Part shown: piece after piece, positions 26,276 to 34,605 of the stretch
Position numbering within the stretch: the first letter of the stretch is position 1
Layout of the letters: each line of letters opens with the position of its first letter
Source of the DNA: Butyrivibrio sp. AE3004
GTDB taxonomy: Bacteria > Bacillota > Clostridia > Lachnospirales > Lachnospiraceae
Length of the DNA: 64,000 bases
Direction of reading: 5' to 3'
NCBI RefSeq assembly: GCF_000703165.1
Contig: NZ_JNLQ01000003.1
Span: 62,001-126,000 of the forward strand
Notes under the pieces: model-generated
The model's database searches: none
The model's input: the letters and a program-made list of their open reading frames with translations, nothing else
What the model was told of the DNA's origin: nothing
Translations under genes and position numbers: made by a program

Positions 26276-26965
26276 TCAAGATTCGTTAAACTGGAAACCT
26301 ATTCCGTAAATTGCTTCAATATGATCGATGTCATCAAGCTGCTGTAATTTCTTCCTGATGTTGCTGACATGCTGTTTTAGTGATCTTTCAGTGCAATCCG
26401 GAGTCTCCTCACTTATCCTGTCAAGGATTGTATTCCTTCCAAGAGGTCTTCCTGCATTACGCATGAGAATACTCAATATCGCAGCCTCAGTTCTCGTTAG
26501 GTTCGTTTCTTTATTTCCTATGATAACTGTCATAAGACTCGTATCAAGAGCAATTTCCCCTGCTCTTATTACATCATCCTCTACAGAGATTGTAGCCCCT
26601 TTCCTGTCTGAAACAAGACGAAGATGTGCTTCTATCCTTGCCAGAAGCTCGGAAATCACGAAAGGCTTAGTAACGTAATCACAAGCTCCTTTTTTTAGAA
26701 GCTCTATCTTGCTATCGAGGTCAGACCGTGCACTCGTTACTATCGTTGGGACTCCATCAAGGTGCGTTATTAGCTCATCTCCGGAAAGTCCTGGAAGCAT
26801 GAGGTCAAGAAGGATAAGATCGGGCTTTTTCTTTTCCAGAAACATAAGAGTCTCTGTTCCCGAATAGGCTCTCGCCACCTCATATCCTTCAATTTCAAGT
26901 GCCTCCTGTAACATATTTCCAACACTTATATCATCTTCCACAATCAACAAATGGTAGCCCTTCAT
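26276..26965 (-). CDS. OmpR-family response regulator
   Basis: 229 residues. The receiver domain has 'IVEDDISVG' (acidic pair), phospho-acceptor Asp in 'LILLDLMLPG' (residue ~53), Thr/Ser in 'VTSARSD' and Lys in 'YVTKPF'. The C-terminal winged helix holds 'LTRTEAAILSIL' and 'IRKKLQ'. First gene of the operon that ends with the kinase at 21537-22412. GGAGG lies upstream, rather far from the ATG. Confidence 0.88.
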   Translation of the reverse strand: MKGYHLLIVEDDISVGNMLQEALEIEGYEVARAYSGTETLMFLEKKKPDLILLDLMLPGLSGDELITHLDGVPTIVTSARSDLDSKIELLKKGACDYVTKPFVISELLARIEAHLRLVSDRKGATISVEDDVIRAGEIALDTSLMTVIIGNKETNLTRTEAAILSILMRNAGRPLGRNTILDRISEETPDCTERSLKQHVSNIRKKLQQLDDIDHIEAIYGIGFQFNES

Positions 26966-26994
26966 TATTGCCAGTTTTCCTCCAACATTACTAT

Positions 26995-27432
26995 TTAGAC
27001 CGTTCCTTCGTATATGAGCTTATCCCCGACATGAATCATTTCGACTCCAGGCTTCTTATTCTTATTGAAGCAAAAGCTTAACATATAACCAGTGCTCAGT
27101 CCAAAATAATCAAGATATTCGCTGATCTGCTTCTCACCATCAGCATTATACCTTTCTCCGCGCCATATCTTGAGTTCTATCACATAGCGCCTACCAAGAT
27201 AATGGATAACAATATCCATACGCTTATGATCTCTGGTCTGCTCCTCGATCGTGTATGTACCGGTGCCGTTTATTATGGCTGAAAGATAGGTCACAAAACT
27301 TATCGCCTTGTTTTTTATATAATCTTCGATTTCAGGATTTTTAGGCGACGAAAAGGTGGCAAGCTTGTGTTCGATTACATCGCTGCCACCCATGTCAATC
27401 AAATCAAGTATGTTAATAACAATTGGAGTCAT
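26995..27432 (-). CDS. Chimera: N-terminus of a GNAT-type protein fused to a PD-(D/E)XK nuclease tail
   Basis: 145 residues. Residues 1-46 ('INILDLIDMGG', 'EHKLATFSSPKNPEIEDYI') match the opening of a Lachnospiraceae acetyltransferase family that I recall being encoded after a small partner gene. From about residue 47 the chain matches the C-terminal PD-(D/E)XK domain of DUF1703-type AAA ATPases: 'GTGTYTIEEQTRDHKRMDIVI', cut here at the aspartate, then 'YVIELKIWRGE' carrying E-x-K, then 'QISEYLDYFGL'. The ATPase half and the acetyltransferase core are both missing. The nuclease core motif D-x(n)-E-x-K is intact, so activity is conceivable. It starts directly after the stop of the small upstream gene. 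Confidence 0.65.
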   Translation of the reverse strand: MTPIVINILDLIDMGGSDVIEHKLATFSSPKNPEIEDYIKNKAISFVTYLSAIINGTGTYTIEEQTRDHKRMDIVIHYLGRRYVIELKIWRGERYNADGEKQISEYLDYFGLSTGYMLSFCFNKNKKPGVEMIHVGDKLIYEGTV

Positions 27433-27624
27433 TTACTTAACAGCCTCCTTTTTCCAAAGATCGATTATATGACTAATCTTATCCGGATCAGACTCAACCT
27501 TGGTCGCAGGCTTTTCAGATGCCTTGTATGGATCTGCTATAGATGCTTCAATCGCTGAAATAAAAGCATCTGCTTTTTTTGAATCATTAATAATTACGTT
27601 ATGAAAAATGCTCGATGTAGCCAT
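27433..27624 (-). CDS. Small partner protein (antitoxin-like) upstream of the GNAT chimera
   Basis: 63 residues, opening 'MATSSIFHNVIINDSKKADAFI', cut here after the conserved phrase; the rest is polar and ends 'DPDKISHIIDLWKKE'. AGGAGG precedes the ATG. Its TAA is immediately followed by the ATG of the next gene. Similar small proteins commonly precede an acetyltransferase gene in Firmicutes, in the manner of toxin-antitoxin pairs; that is from memory and should be checked. If so, the partner is now truncated and only this half is whole. Confidence 0.55.
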   Translation of the reverse strand: MATSSIFHNVIINDSKKADAFISAIEASIADPYKASEKPATKVESDPDKISHIIDLWKKEAVK

Positions 27625-27747
27625 ATCCGCACCTCCTTTACTATTTTATCGGCACATTTACATACCTACTCAAATTTATTATAGGCAAAAAACTCTTTTG
27701 TTCAACTTAGTATTTTCGCTAGCTATTTTCTTATAACCCACTACATA

Positions 27748-28935
27748 TCAGATTGAAACATCAATCGAACCCCCATCTGAAACCGGAGCTGCCATTGCAG
27801 GCATTGATACGGTTACCCCCTGCACTGCTGGGCTTCCAACCGCTCCAGAAGCTGACTGTCCACCTCCCATACCGGGAATACTCCCTGCTTTTCCAAGCTC
27901 ATGCTTGATCATATCTTTAAGGTATTCCATATTTGCTTTTACAATAGCCTTGTTTTCCGAAGCCCTATGCTTCCGCTTTAGATCCTCAAAATCCTCTTTG
28001 CTCATATGCGGATCTACCACTTCCATATCTTCAAGCATCTCCATAGTTTCTTCCAACTCTTCCAGTTCTTCCTCGCCAAATTCAGAGATCATCTTGTTCA
28101 GATCAGCCATCATTTCATCCGAAACATTAGCTCCGCTTTCTTCGATTTGTTCTAGAGCTCCCTGCAACTGAACCGCCCCCTCACTTTGTTCGGCGGCATT
28201 TCGGTCGTCACATCTTAAATCCGCTTCGCGGATGGTGACTCCCTCCAACATCTCCTCGCGCTCATCGAAGATTTGGTCTTCTTTCTCAGTGATCTTTTCT
28301 TCCTCTGCCTGTGTTATGGCACTCTGAATACCCCGAACAGCATCTTCCTGTTCGTCAAGGCGCTCATCCTGCTTCTGAGCACGAGCCACCATTTCTTCCA
28401 GCTCCAGATGATGTTTCTTTTTCCTTGCCACCATTTCCATGCGCTTAGCATGGGTTAAAGCAAACTGCAGCTCCTCAGGATCACCATCCCCCGCAGAAAT
28501 CTTTCTCTTTATCTGCGTCACAGCTCTTTTTGCTGCAAGCACTGCCTGCCCGGCACTGTTTGATGTCTTGGCACTCTGTATTTTGGATGCAACCTCTTTA
28601 TAATTATAGATCGGCTTAGGCGCTGTCTCTTCCTCTGCTGCATCCGGGGAACCGGATGATGTCAGAAAATCATTTATTTTTTTACTATTCTGATCTTGCT
28701 GAGAATCCTGCTTCAGTGAGCGTATCATCTGCCGCATCTGCTGTGATAATCCTTTTCGATCATTAACCTCATTGTCTGTTCTTCTGTCAAAGCTTGATAC
28801 AAAAGGATTTACCGGCATCTTTCCCATAATTGTATTCTTCATGGCTCCGTCAGTCTTCTGAGCATAGAGATTCCCCTGGGCATTCTTCATGTACTGTGAA
28901 CTATATAGATTATTCGCAATAAATGATATATTCAT
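27748..28935 (-). CDS. Uncharacterised coiled-coil-rich protein
   Basis: 395 residues from the ATG at 28935 (GAGG 6 bases upstream; the frame is open to 28947). The N-terminus ('NISFIANNLYSSQYMKNAQGN') has no signal peptide. Residues 125-300 are highly charged and probably coiled-coil, with acidic repeats such as 'EFGEEELEELEETMEML'. The end is Gly/Ala/Ser/Pro-rich. The gene follows the DUF6033-like gene after two stem-loops, so the two are probably one transcript. Function unknown; a structural or secreted role is possible. Confidence 0.6.
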   Translation of the reverse strand: MNISFIANNLYSSQYMKNAQGNLYAQKTDGAMKNTIMGKMPVNPFVSSFDRRTDNEVNDRKGLSQQMRQMIRSLKQDSQQDQNSKKINDFLTSSGSPDAAEEETAPKPIYNYKEVASKIQSAKTSNSAGQAVLAAKRAVTQIKRKISAGDGDPEELQFALTHAKRMEMVARKKKHHLELEEMVARAQKQDERLDEQEDAVRGIQSAITQAEEEKITEKEDQIFDEREEMLEGVTIREADLRCDDRNAAEQSEGAVQLQGALEQIEESGANVSDEMMADLNKMISEFGEEELEELEETMEMLEDMEVVDPHMSKEDFEDLKRKHRASENKAIVKANMEYLKDMIKHELGKAGSIPGMGGGQSASGAVGSPAVQGVTVSMPAMAAPVSDGGSIDVSI

Positions 28936-28954
28936 GCCGTACCTCATAACATGC

Positions 28955-29026
28955 AGGAATCGTATTTATACGATTCCTCTCGCGCCAGCCGCACGCTGCA
29001 TAGCAGCAATTTCCACTGTGCGGCTG
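28955..29026 (-). promoter_or_regulatory. Tandem stem-loops between two genes of unknown function
   Basis: CAGCCGCAC (28986-28994) pairs with GTGCGGCTG (29018-29026), and the loop itself contains GCTGC/GCAGC. Next to it AGGAATCGTA (28955-28964) pairs with TACGATTCCT (28969-28978). Neither is followed by a T-run, so transcript processing, stabilisation or translational control is more likely than termination. Confidence 0.5.
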
Positions 29027-29039
29027 TGTGCATAAAACA

Positions 29040-29924
29040 TCAGCCTCTGAAATCTATCTTTGTTCCTACCATCTGCTCGGCCTGAGTCATAACTTTTCCG
29101 GATGCATTATTATATGAGTATGTCTGCACCTTGGAGAGAAGTTCATCCATGGAATCTGCTTCGAATGTTACATATCCCTCGTCATCTTTAATCCTGGAAT
29201 CATCTTTATCAGTATCTTCCTTTTCAGCTTTTTTATCCCTGGCTTTTTGGATACGTTCCTCCTGCGCCTTCTTTTCCGCTTTCTTCTTTTCCTGAAGTTT
29301 CTGAGCCTTCTTCTCTGCTGCTTTCTTTTCTGTACGCTTTTTCTGAAGATCTGAAGATTTATTTACAGTGGCAAAGAAACTCTCCTTACCATTAGAATCA
29401 ACACTCATCCCAAAATTCTTAACACTTGCGCCGCTGCTGGCAAGTCCCATCTTAGCCTCTGACATCTTAGTCTGTGCCATGGCAATGATTCCCTCATATT
29501 TTTTGCGATATGATTCATCCGTCGCCATCCGCTCAAGCTTCTCTTCATCTATAAGGACTACCATTTTGTTGGCATTGCCATAGGAGGCAGCATTCTGCTG
29601 GACCTGCGCTTTCATATCCTTGCTGACAGCAATGAACTCCATATTATGATATTTTGATTTCAGCGAATTATAGTAGTCCTTTGCCTTATCGGAAAGCTGC
29701 ACATCTCCAATAGTCATCCCATATTCAGTTTTTCTGGGCACAAGTGAACTCGTGGTATCTATCGGACTCCACGCTTTTATTTCTACTTTTGCCTGCTGAG
29801 AATTTTTCGCTGAACCAGCCAGATCTGCCCTACCTGTATCAGGAGTCTTAGACACTCCCGATTTCTCGTTATAGACACTCTGATTTATCTGCTGATATGC
29901 AGAAATGCCATTAATTCCTGTCAT
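29040..29924 (-). CDS. DUF6033-like protein
   Basis: 294 residues, ATG at 29924 with AGGAGG upstream. The opening 'MTGINGISAYQQI', the core 'GMTIGDVQLSDKAKDYY' and 'MVVLIDEEKLERMATD' recall the DUF6033 family known mainly from Lachnospiraceae. Residues 195-240 are a Lys/Glu-rich coiled coil built of repeats like 'KKAEKKAQ'. Near the C-terminus is 'ADSMDELLSKVQ', also found in variant form at the end of the 1451-2701 protein. No signal peptide. The function of the family is not known to me. Confidence 0.65.
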   Translation of the reverse strand: MTGINGISAYQQINQSVYNEKSGVSKTPDTGRADLAGSAKNSQQAKVEIKAWSPIDTTSSLVPRKTEYGMTIGDVQLSDKAKDYYNSLKSKYHNMEFIAVSKDMKAQVQQNAASYGNANKMVVLIDEEKLERMATDESYRKKYEGIIAMAQTKMSEAKMGLASSGASVKNFGMSVDSNGKESFFATVNKSSDLQKKRTEKKAAEKKAQKLQEKKKAEKKAQEERIQKARDKKAEKEDTDKDDSRIKDDEGYVTFEADSMDELLSKVQTYSYNNASGKVMTQAEQMVGTKIDFRG

Positions 29925-30264
29925 ACTGATCTACCTCCTTGTAAAAAAGCCGACATCCTTTTCATTCATTTATATCTAAAAACGCATAGTAAGACACTTA
30001 TCCATTTCTTATATATCTTTTATCGTCTTAACTTCTGCAGGAATACACCCTGAATTTATTAAAAAAATATAAAAAAGGCACTCTCGTTTTTGAGAATGCC
30101 TTAAGTTCGATTTGACTAAAGTTGCTCCATTTGGGGCATATTGCCATGCCCCAATACAACAATTATATAGTGGTTTACAGGATTCTCTCTCCAAACTTCA
30201 CTTTACGATATATCTTATAAAACTTACTACCACATCAGCCCTACAAATGGGAACTTGTCTTATT
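29925..30264. other. Intergenic stretch with a terminator and a palindrome
   Basis: No gene is convincing. On the minus strand AAGGCATTCTC pairs with GAGAGTGCCTT (30075-30101) and is followed by a T-run, a terminator for the methyltransferase gene at 30265. A second perfect inverted repeat, TTGGGGCAT/ATGCCCCAA, lies at 30131-30154 without a T-run. Confidence 0.65.
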
Positions 30265-30783
30265 CTATTTTTTGCACTGAATATGGAACTGACCATCTTT
30301 CTTCTGAAAGTATTCTATGCTAAGCCCTGCTTGTTTCAATATGTGAATGATGGAATCTGATGATTGTGTATCCTTTTTTACGATTCCATAGCCTGTATGG
30401 ATCGTATTGTTGTCAGTCTTGATATCCAGATCAACAATAAAAGGTTCAGGATAAGCAGAACGAATGTCACAATCCCAAATGTTCATCAATTTGCCTGCTT
30501 TAAGGACACGTGCTGCCTCGCAGATCGATTTACACTGGGTTTCCTCTGTCATGTACATAAGAGTATAGAAAAAGGTTACATTGTCAAACGAATTATCCGA
30601 AAACAACAATTCTGTTGCGTCCATATGCTGTTTTACACAGCAGTCTGGAGCTTCATCCAACTCTTCCTGCCGGTTATCAATAGCGGTTACTCTATCTTTG
30701 TATATCTGTCCGATTACAGCTTCGCCCCCTCCACCGATATCAAGAATAGAACCGTCCAGATTTCCGTTGATTTCTATAGTCAT
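30265..30783 (-). CDS. Class I SAM-dependent methyltransferase
   Basis: 172 residues from the ATG at 30783, which has GAGGG 5 bases upstream; the frame continues to 30849 but that extension is unlike the family. SAM-binding motif 'ILDIGGGGEAVIG', acidic 'VTAIDNRQEEL', and 'SFDNVTFFYTLMYM' near motif IV. The methyl acceptor is unknown. A terminator follows. Some relatives sit near resistance or stress genes, but nothing here supports a substrate. Confidence 0.7.
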   Translation of the reverse strand: MTIEINGNLDGSILDIGGGGEAVIGQIYKDRVTAIDNRQEELDEAPDCCVKQHMDATELLFSDNSFDNVTFFYTLMYMTEETQCKSICEAARVLKAGKLMNIWDCDIRSAYPEPFIVDLDIKTDNNTIHTGYGIVKKDTQSSDSIIHILKQAGLSIEYFQKKDGQFHIQCKK

Positions 30784-30892
30784 GTTTACCCTCACAAATC
30801 CCAATTCGTCCAATCGTACATAAAACTGAAAGCTAATCTTCATATACAATCAGCTCAGCAAACTGAATATTGTTCCTTATACTTCTTCTCAA

Positions 30893-31064
30893 TCATGTGT
30901 CCTTGATGAAGATATACATTATATATTCATCCGCATCATATAAAGCTACTGTACAGTTTATTGAAGCTCTGTTCCATAATGCATCAATGAGAGGTATCAC
31001 CCCCCGCAGCTTTTCGTAAACAATATCAGTCTATTGATTGGGCTCCATAGTGCATCAGTATTGG
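30893..31064 (-). pseudogene. Coding-like remnant with a degenerate internal duplication
   Basis: A minus-strand frame without a start reads 'DIVYEKLRGVIPLIDALWNRA' in part and ends 'EYIMYIFIKDT' at 30893. A segment of about 40 bases at 31027-31064 repeats the one at 30954-30994 imperfectly (both contain GATGCAyTATGGA). The family is not recognised. Confidence 0.4.
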
Positions 31065-31069
31065 GTCTT

Positions 31070-31708
31070 TCATCCTCTGATTTCCTTAACAACTTTAACA
31101 GCTTCTTTTGTCATATCCTCAATCTTATCAAAGGCGCATGATTTAATAAGATCACCTTTGACCATCCAGCTACCACCACAACATGCAATTCTGTCATAAG
31201 AAAGATAATCTCTCATGTTCTTTTCATTGATTCCACCTGTTGGCATGAACTTAATGCCTGTGTAAGGTGCTGCCATAGCCTTGATCATTGCAAGACCGCC
31301 TGCCTGTTCAGCGGGAAAAAATTTAAGAACCTTGAGGCCTCTTTTTACGCCCTGCGCTACCTCTGAAGGAGTAGCTACTCCGGGCAGCACTGGATACCCT
31401 TTCTCAAGACAGTAATCCACAACCTCAGGATCAAATCCCGGGCTAACAATGAACTTTGCTCCTGCCTCAATGGCCTCATCCACCTGTTTTGTTGATAAAA
31501 CAGTTCCTGCTCCAACCAGCATATCCGGAAAATTATCTGTCATTATTTTAATTGCATCAGCTGCAGCAGCTGTTCTGAATGTCACTTCAGCACATTTTAA
31601 ACCACCTTTAACGAGTGCCTCTCCAAGAGGTTTTGCATCCTCTACTCTATCTATAACCACTACCGGAACCACTCCATATTGTGATAGCTCCTCAATAATA
31701 TTGCTCAT
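31070..31708 (-). CDS. eda: KDPG/KHG aldolase
   Basis: 212 residues. A class I aldolase TIM barrel: 'VPVVVIDRVEDA', catalytic Glu in 'CAEVTFRT', 'VGAGTVLS', 'AKFIVSPGF' and Schiff-base Lys in 'VLKFFPAE' (residue ~134). It splits 2-keto-3-deoxy-6-phosphogluconate into pyruvate and glyceraldehyde 3-phosphate, the last step of the hexuronate route. It is the last gene of the seven-gene operon, 51 bases after the SDR gene. Confidence 0.92.
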   Translation of the reverse strand: MSNIIEELSQYGVVPVVVIDRVEDAKPLGEALVKGGLKCAEVTFRTAAAADAIKIMTDNFPDMLVGAGTVLSTKQVDEAIEAGAKFIVSPGFDPEVVDYCLEKGYPVLPGVATPSEVAQGVKRGLKVLKFFPAEQAGGLAMIKAMAAPYTGIKFMPTGGINEKNMRDYLSYDRIACCGGSWMVKGDLIKSCAFDKIEDMTKEAVKVVKEIRG

Positions 31709-31759
31709 TTGATTCTCCCTTTAATATCTTCTTATTAGTAAATTATTCTTAATCCGGTA

Positions 31760-32563
31760 TTATGGCTGTTTACCGATATAAGCCAAAATACCGCCATCAA
31801 CATAAAGTATATGTCCATTAACAAAATCTGATGCCTTTGATGCAAGGAAAACTGCAGGACCTTTAAGATCATCTGACTCACCCCATCTTTCAGCAGGTGT
31901 CTTGGCAATTATGAAACTGTCAAAAGGATGTCTTGAACCATCAGCCTGTCTCTCCCTCAGCGGAGCTGTCTGTTCTGTAGCAATATAGCCCGGGCCGATA
32001 CCATTGCACTGAATATTGTAGGCACCATACTCCGATGCGATATTCCTGGTAAGCATCTTAAGACCACCCTTTGCTGCCGCATAAGCTGATACAGTCTCTC
32101 TTCCAAGTTCTGACATCATTGAGCATATATTTATAATCTTACCGCCACCTCTTTTTATCATGGACGGAATGACAGTCTTAGATACGATAAACGGAGCCGT
32201 AAGGTCAACATCGATAACTCTTCTAAAGTCACTTGCTTCCATCTCCGTCATGGGCACACGTCTTATCATTCCTGCATTATTGACGAGGATGTCTACTTCA
32301 CCCACTTCCTTCACAATTGTTTCATGAAGCTTTTTCACGGCTGCCTCATCAGTTACATCACAGACATAACCTTTAACTGAATCGAAAAGCCCATCCTCTT
32401 CATAACTCTTAAGTCCTCTGTCCACAGTATCCTGTCTGCTGCAGTTAAAAACAACCTTTGCTCCAGCCTCAATATATGCCTTAGCAATCGCATAACCTAT
32501 TCCATAGGCAGCACCGGTAACCCATGCCACCTTACCTTTTAATGAAAACATATCTTCGCTCAT
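31760..32563 (-). CDS. kduD: SDR oxidoreductase, KduD / gluconate 5-dehydrogenase type
   Basis: 267 residues. Rossmann motif 'VTGAAYGIGYAIA', 'NNAG', catalytic Ser and Y-x(3)-K in 'SMMSELG' and 'YAAAKGG'. Insertion 'RQADGSRHPFDSF' is typical of the gluconate 5-dehydrogenase group. Located between kduI and eda, it most likely reduces 2,5-diketo-3-deoxygluconate to 2-keto-3-deoxygluconate, the KduD step of unsaturated uronate catabolism. The name comes from context as much as sequence. Confidence 0.8.
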   Translation of the reverse strand: MSEDMFSLKGKVAWVTGAAYGIGYAIAKAYIEAGAKVVFNCSRQDTVDRGLKSYEEDGLFDSVKGYVCDVTDEAAVKKLHETIVKEVGEVDILVNNAGMIRRVPMTEMEASDFRRVIDVDLTAPFIVSKTVIPSMIKRGGGKIINICSMMSELGRETVSAYAAAKGGLKMLTRNIASEYGAYNIQCNGIGPGYIATEQTAPLRERQADGSRHPFDSFIIAKTPAERWGESDDLKGPAVFLASKASDFVNGHILYVDGGILAYIGKQP

Positions 32564-32590
32564 TTCATTTCTCCTCTATGAACATTCACA

Positions 32591-33433
32591 TTACATAAGA
32601 TCTGTCGGCTTCAGATTATCCATATCGTCAAATTCCTGGTTTTCTCCGCCCATTGCCCATATAAATGTGTAGTTTGAAGTACCTGCTCCTGAATGAATTG
32701 ACCATGAAGGTGATATTACTGCCTCTTCGTTTTTCATTACAATATGTCTGGTCTCAGTAGGTTCTCCCATAAAATGGAATACTACCTGGTTCTCAGGTAT
32801 ATCAAAATATGTATATATCTCCATCCTTCTCTCATGAGTGTGTGAAGGCATCGTATTCCATACGCTTCCCTCTTCAAGAACCGTCATTCCCATACTAAGC
32901 TGACAGGTTTTCAAAACATCCGGATGAATAAACTGGTTAATGACTCTCTTATTGCATTCGGCTGTTGTTCCAAGAGGACGCTTAACAGCATCCTTAAAAG
33001 TAAGAAGCCTTGTCTCATAAGAACAATGTGCAGGAGCACTTACCATATAAAACTTAGCCGGTGTATCCTTATTGTCTGATGAAAACAGAATCGATTTGGC
33101 TCCCTTTGTGATATAAAGGCAATCTTTATGATCAAGGGCATATTCTGTTCCATCGACCTTTATCTTACCTTTACCACCAATATTGAAAATGCCGATTTCT
33201 CTTCTCTCCAAAATATAAGAAGTTCCGAAATTGTGATATACATCTATTCCATCATCAAGGGCTACTTCTCTCGTAACCGGCATACAGCCAAAGGTAACCA
33301 TTCTATCCACATGTGAGTAAACAGCCTTTACCTTGTCAGCCTCATAAAGTCCTGTTATCAAAAACTCTTTTCTGAGTTCTTCTGTTGTATATCTTTTTAC
33401 ATCTCTCTGATTTGCAGAATATCTAATATCCAT
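32591..33433 (-). CDS. kduI: 5-dehydro-4-deoxy-D-glucuronate isomerase
   Basis: 280 residues, the usual KduI length. Double cupin with zinc ligands in 'MPSHTHERRMEIYTYF' (H, H, E) and a late His in 'PSWSIHSGAG'. Isomerises the linear form of unsaturated galacturonate (released here by the GH105 enzyme) to 2,5-diketo-3-deoxygluconate. Followed by the KduD-type gene. Confidence 0.92.
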   Translation of the reverse strand: MDIRYSANQRDVKRYTTEELRKEFLITGLYEADKVKAVYSHVDRMVTFGCMPVTREVALDDGIDVYHNFGTSYILERREIGIFNIGGKGKIKVDGTEYALDHKDCLYITKGAKSILFSSDNKDTPAKFYMVSAPAHCSYETRLLTFKDAVKRPLGTTAECNKRVINQFIHPDVLKTCQLSMGMTVLEEGSVWNTMPSHTHERRMEIYTYFDIPENQVVFHFMGEPTETRHIVMKNEEAVISPSWSIHSGAGTSNYTFIWAMGGENQEFDDMDNLKPTDLM

Positions 33434-33457
33434 ACCTTTTCTCCATACCTTTTCCTA

Positions 33458-34549
33458 TTATCTCTGTACTCTTGCGCCTTTTCCGCCCATAATAGCTTCA
33501 ACTTCACTCTTATCAGCCATTGTTGTATCTCCGGGAGTAGTCATAGCAAGAGCTCCATGTGCCGCACCGTAATTAACAGCTGTTTCTGCATCGCCAGTGG
33601 TCATCAGCCCATATATAAGACCGGAAGCAAATGAATCTCCGCCACCTACACGGTCCATAATCTCAAGACCTTTGTAGTCCTTGGCCTTATAAATCTCACC
33701 ATCCGCAAAGCACAACGCACTCCAATCATTTACTGTTGCTGTCTTTACCTCTCTTAATGTAGTCGCAACAGCCTTGAAGTTAGGATATGTTTTCACTACC
33801 TCTCTTATCATCTTTTTATAGCCATCAATATCAAGCTTAGCAAGGTTCTCATCATTGCCTTCTATTTCGAATCCCAGGCAGGCAGTAAAGTCTTCCTCAT
33901 TTCCAATCATTACATCAACATACTTAGCTATCTCTTTATTTACTTCCTGAGCCTTTTCCTTTCCTCCGATTGCACTCCACATGGAAGGACGATAATTCAG
34001 GTCATAAGAAATAACTGTTCCATATTTACGAGCTGTTTTGATAACCTCAAGCACTGTCTCACATGACTGTTCTGATAATGCAGCATATATTCCGCCGGTG
34101 TGAAGCCACTTTACTCCCATATCTCCAAAAAGCTTCTCAAGATCAAAATCTTCAGGCTTTACCTTTGATATAGCAGTATTTGCTCTATCGGAACATCCCT
34201 TTGCTCCTCTTATTCCAAAACCTCTCTCTGTAAAATTGAGGCCATTTCTGCACTCTCTGCCTATTCCGTCTGTTTTCATCCATTTAATGAAGGATGTATC
34301 TACTCCACCCTGCAGAATCAGATCCTCCATAAGCTTTCCGACTTCATTATCGGCAAAGGCTGTAAGAACAGTGGTCTTAAGTCCAAAACAACGTCTAAGG
34401 CCCCTTATTACGTTATATTCTCCGCCACCTTCCCAAACATTAAAATGTCTGGCTGTTCTGATTCTTCCTTCACCTGGATCAAGTCTAAGCATAACTTCCC
34501 CTAATGATACTGCATCAAATATTGCATCTTCTCTCAAATTTAAATCCAT
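33458..34549 (-). CDS. kdgK: 2-dehydro-3-deoxygluconokinase
   Basis: 363 residues from the ATG at 34549 (GGAGGAG upstream; a TTG at 34561 lies within the ribosome site). PfkB family: 'GEVMLRLDPG', 'GGGEYNVIRGL' sugar site and 'DRVGGGDSFASGLIYG' with the catalytic Asp; the anion hole reads GGGD in place of GAGD, as often in KdgK. Phosphorylates 2-keto-3-deoxygluconate from both uronate branches for cleavage by Eda. Confidence 0.88.
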   Translation of the reverse strand: MDLNLREDAIFDAVSLGEVMLRLDPGEGRIRTARHFNVWEGGGEYNVIRGLRRCFGLKTTVLTAFADNEVGKLMEDLILQGGVDTSFIKWMKTDGIGRECRNGLNFTERGFGIRGAKGCSDRANTAISKVKPEDFDLEKLFGDMGVKWLHTGGIYAALSEQSCETVLEVIKTARKYGTVISYDLNYRPSMWSAIGGKEKAQEVNKEIAKYVDVMIGNEEDFTACLGFEIEGNDENLAKLDIDGYKKMIREVVKTYPNFKAVATTLREVKTATVNDWSALCFADGEIYKAKDYKGLEIMDRVGGGDSFASGLIYGLMTTGDAETAVNYGAAHGALAMTTPGDTTMADKSEVEAIMGGKGARVQR

Positions 34550-34605
34550 GATCTCCTCCAATAAATTAACTATTCGCTATTAATACCTTTAAGTTTTACT
34601 CCGAA

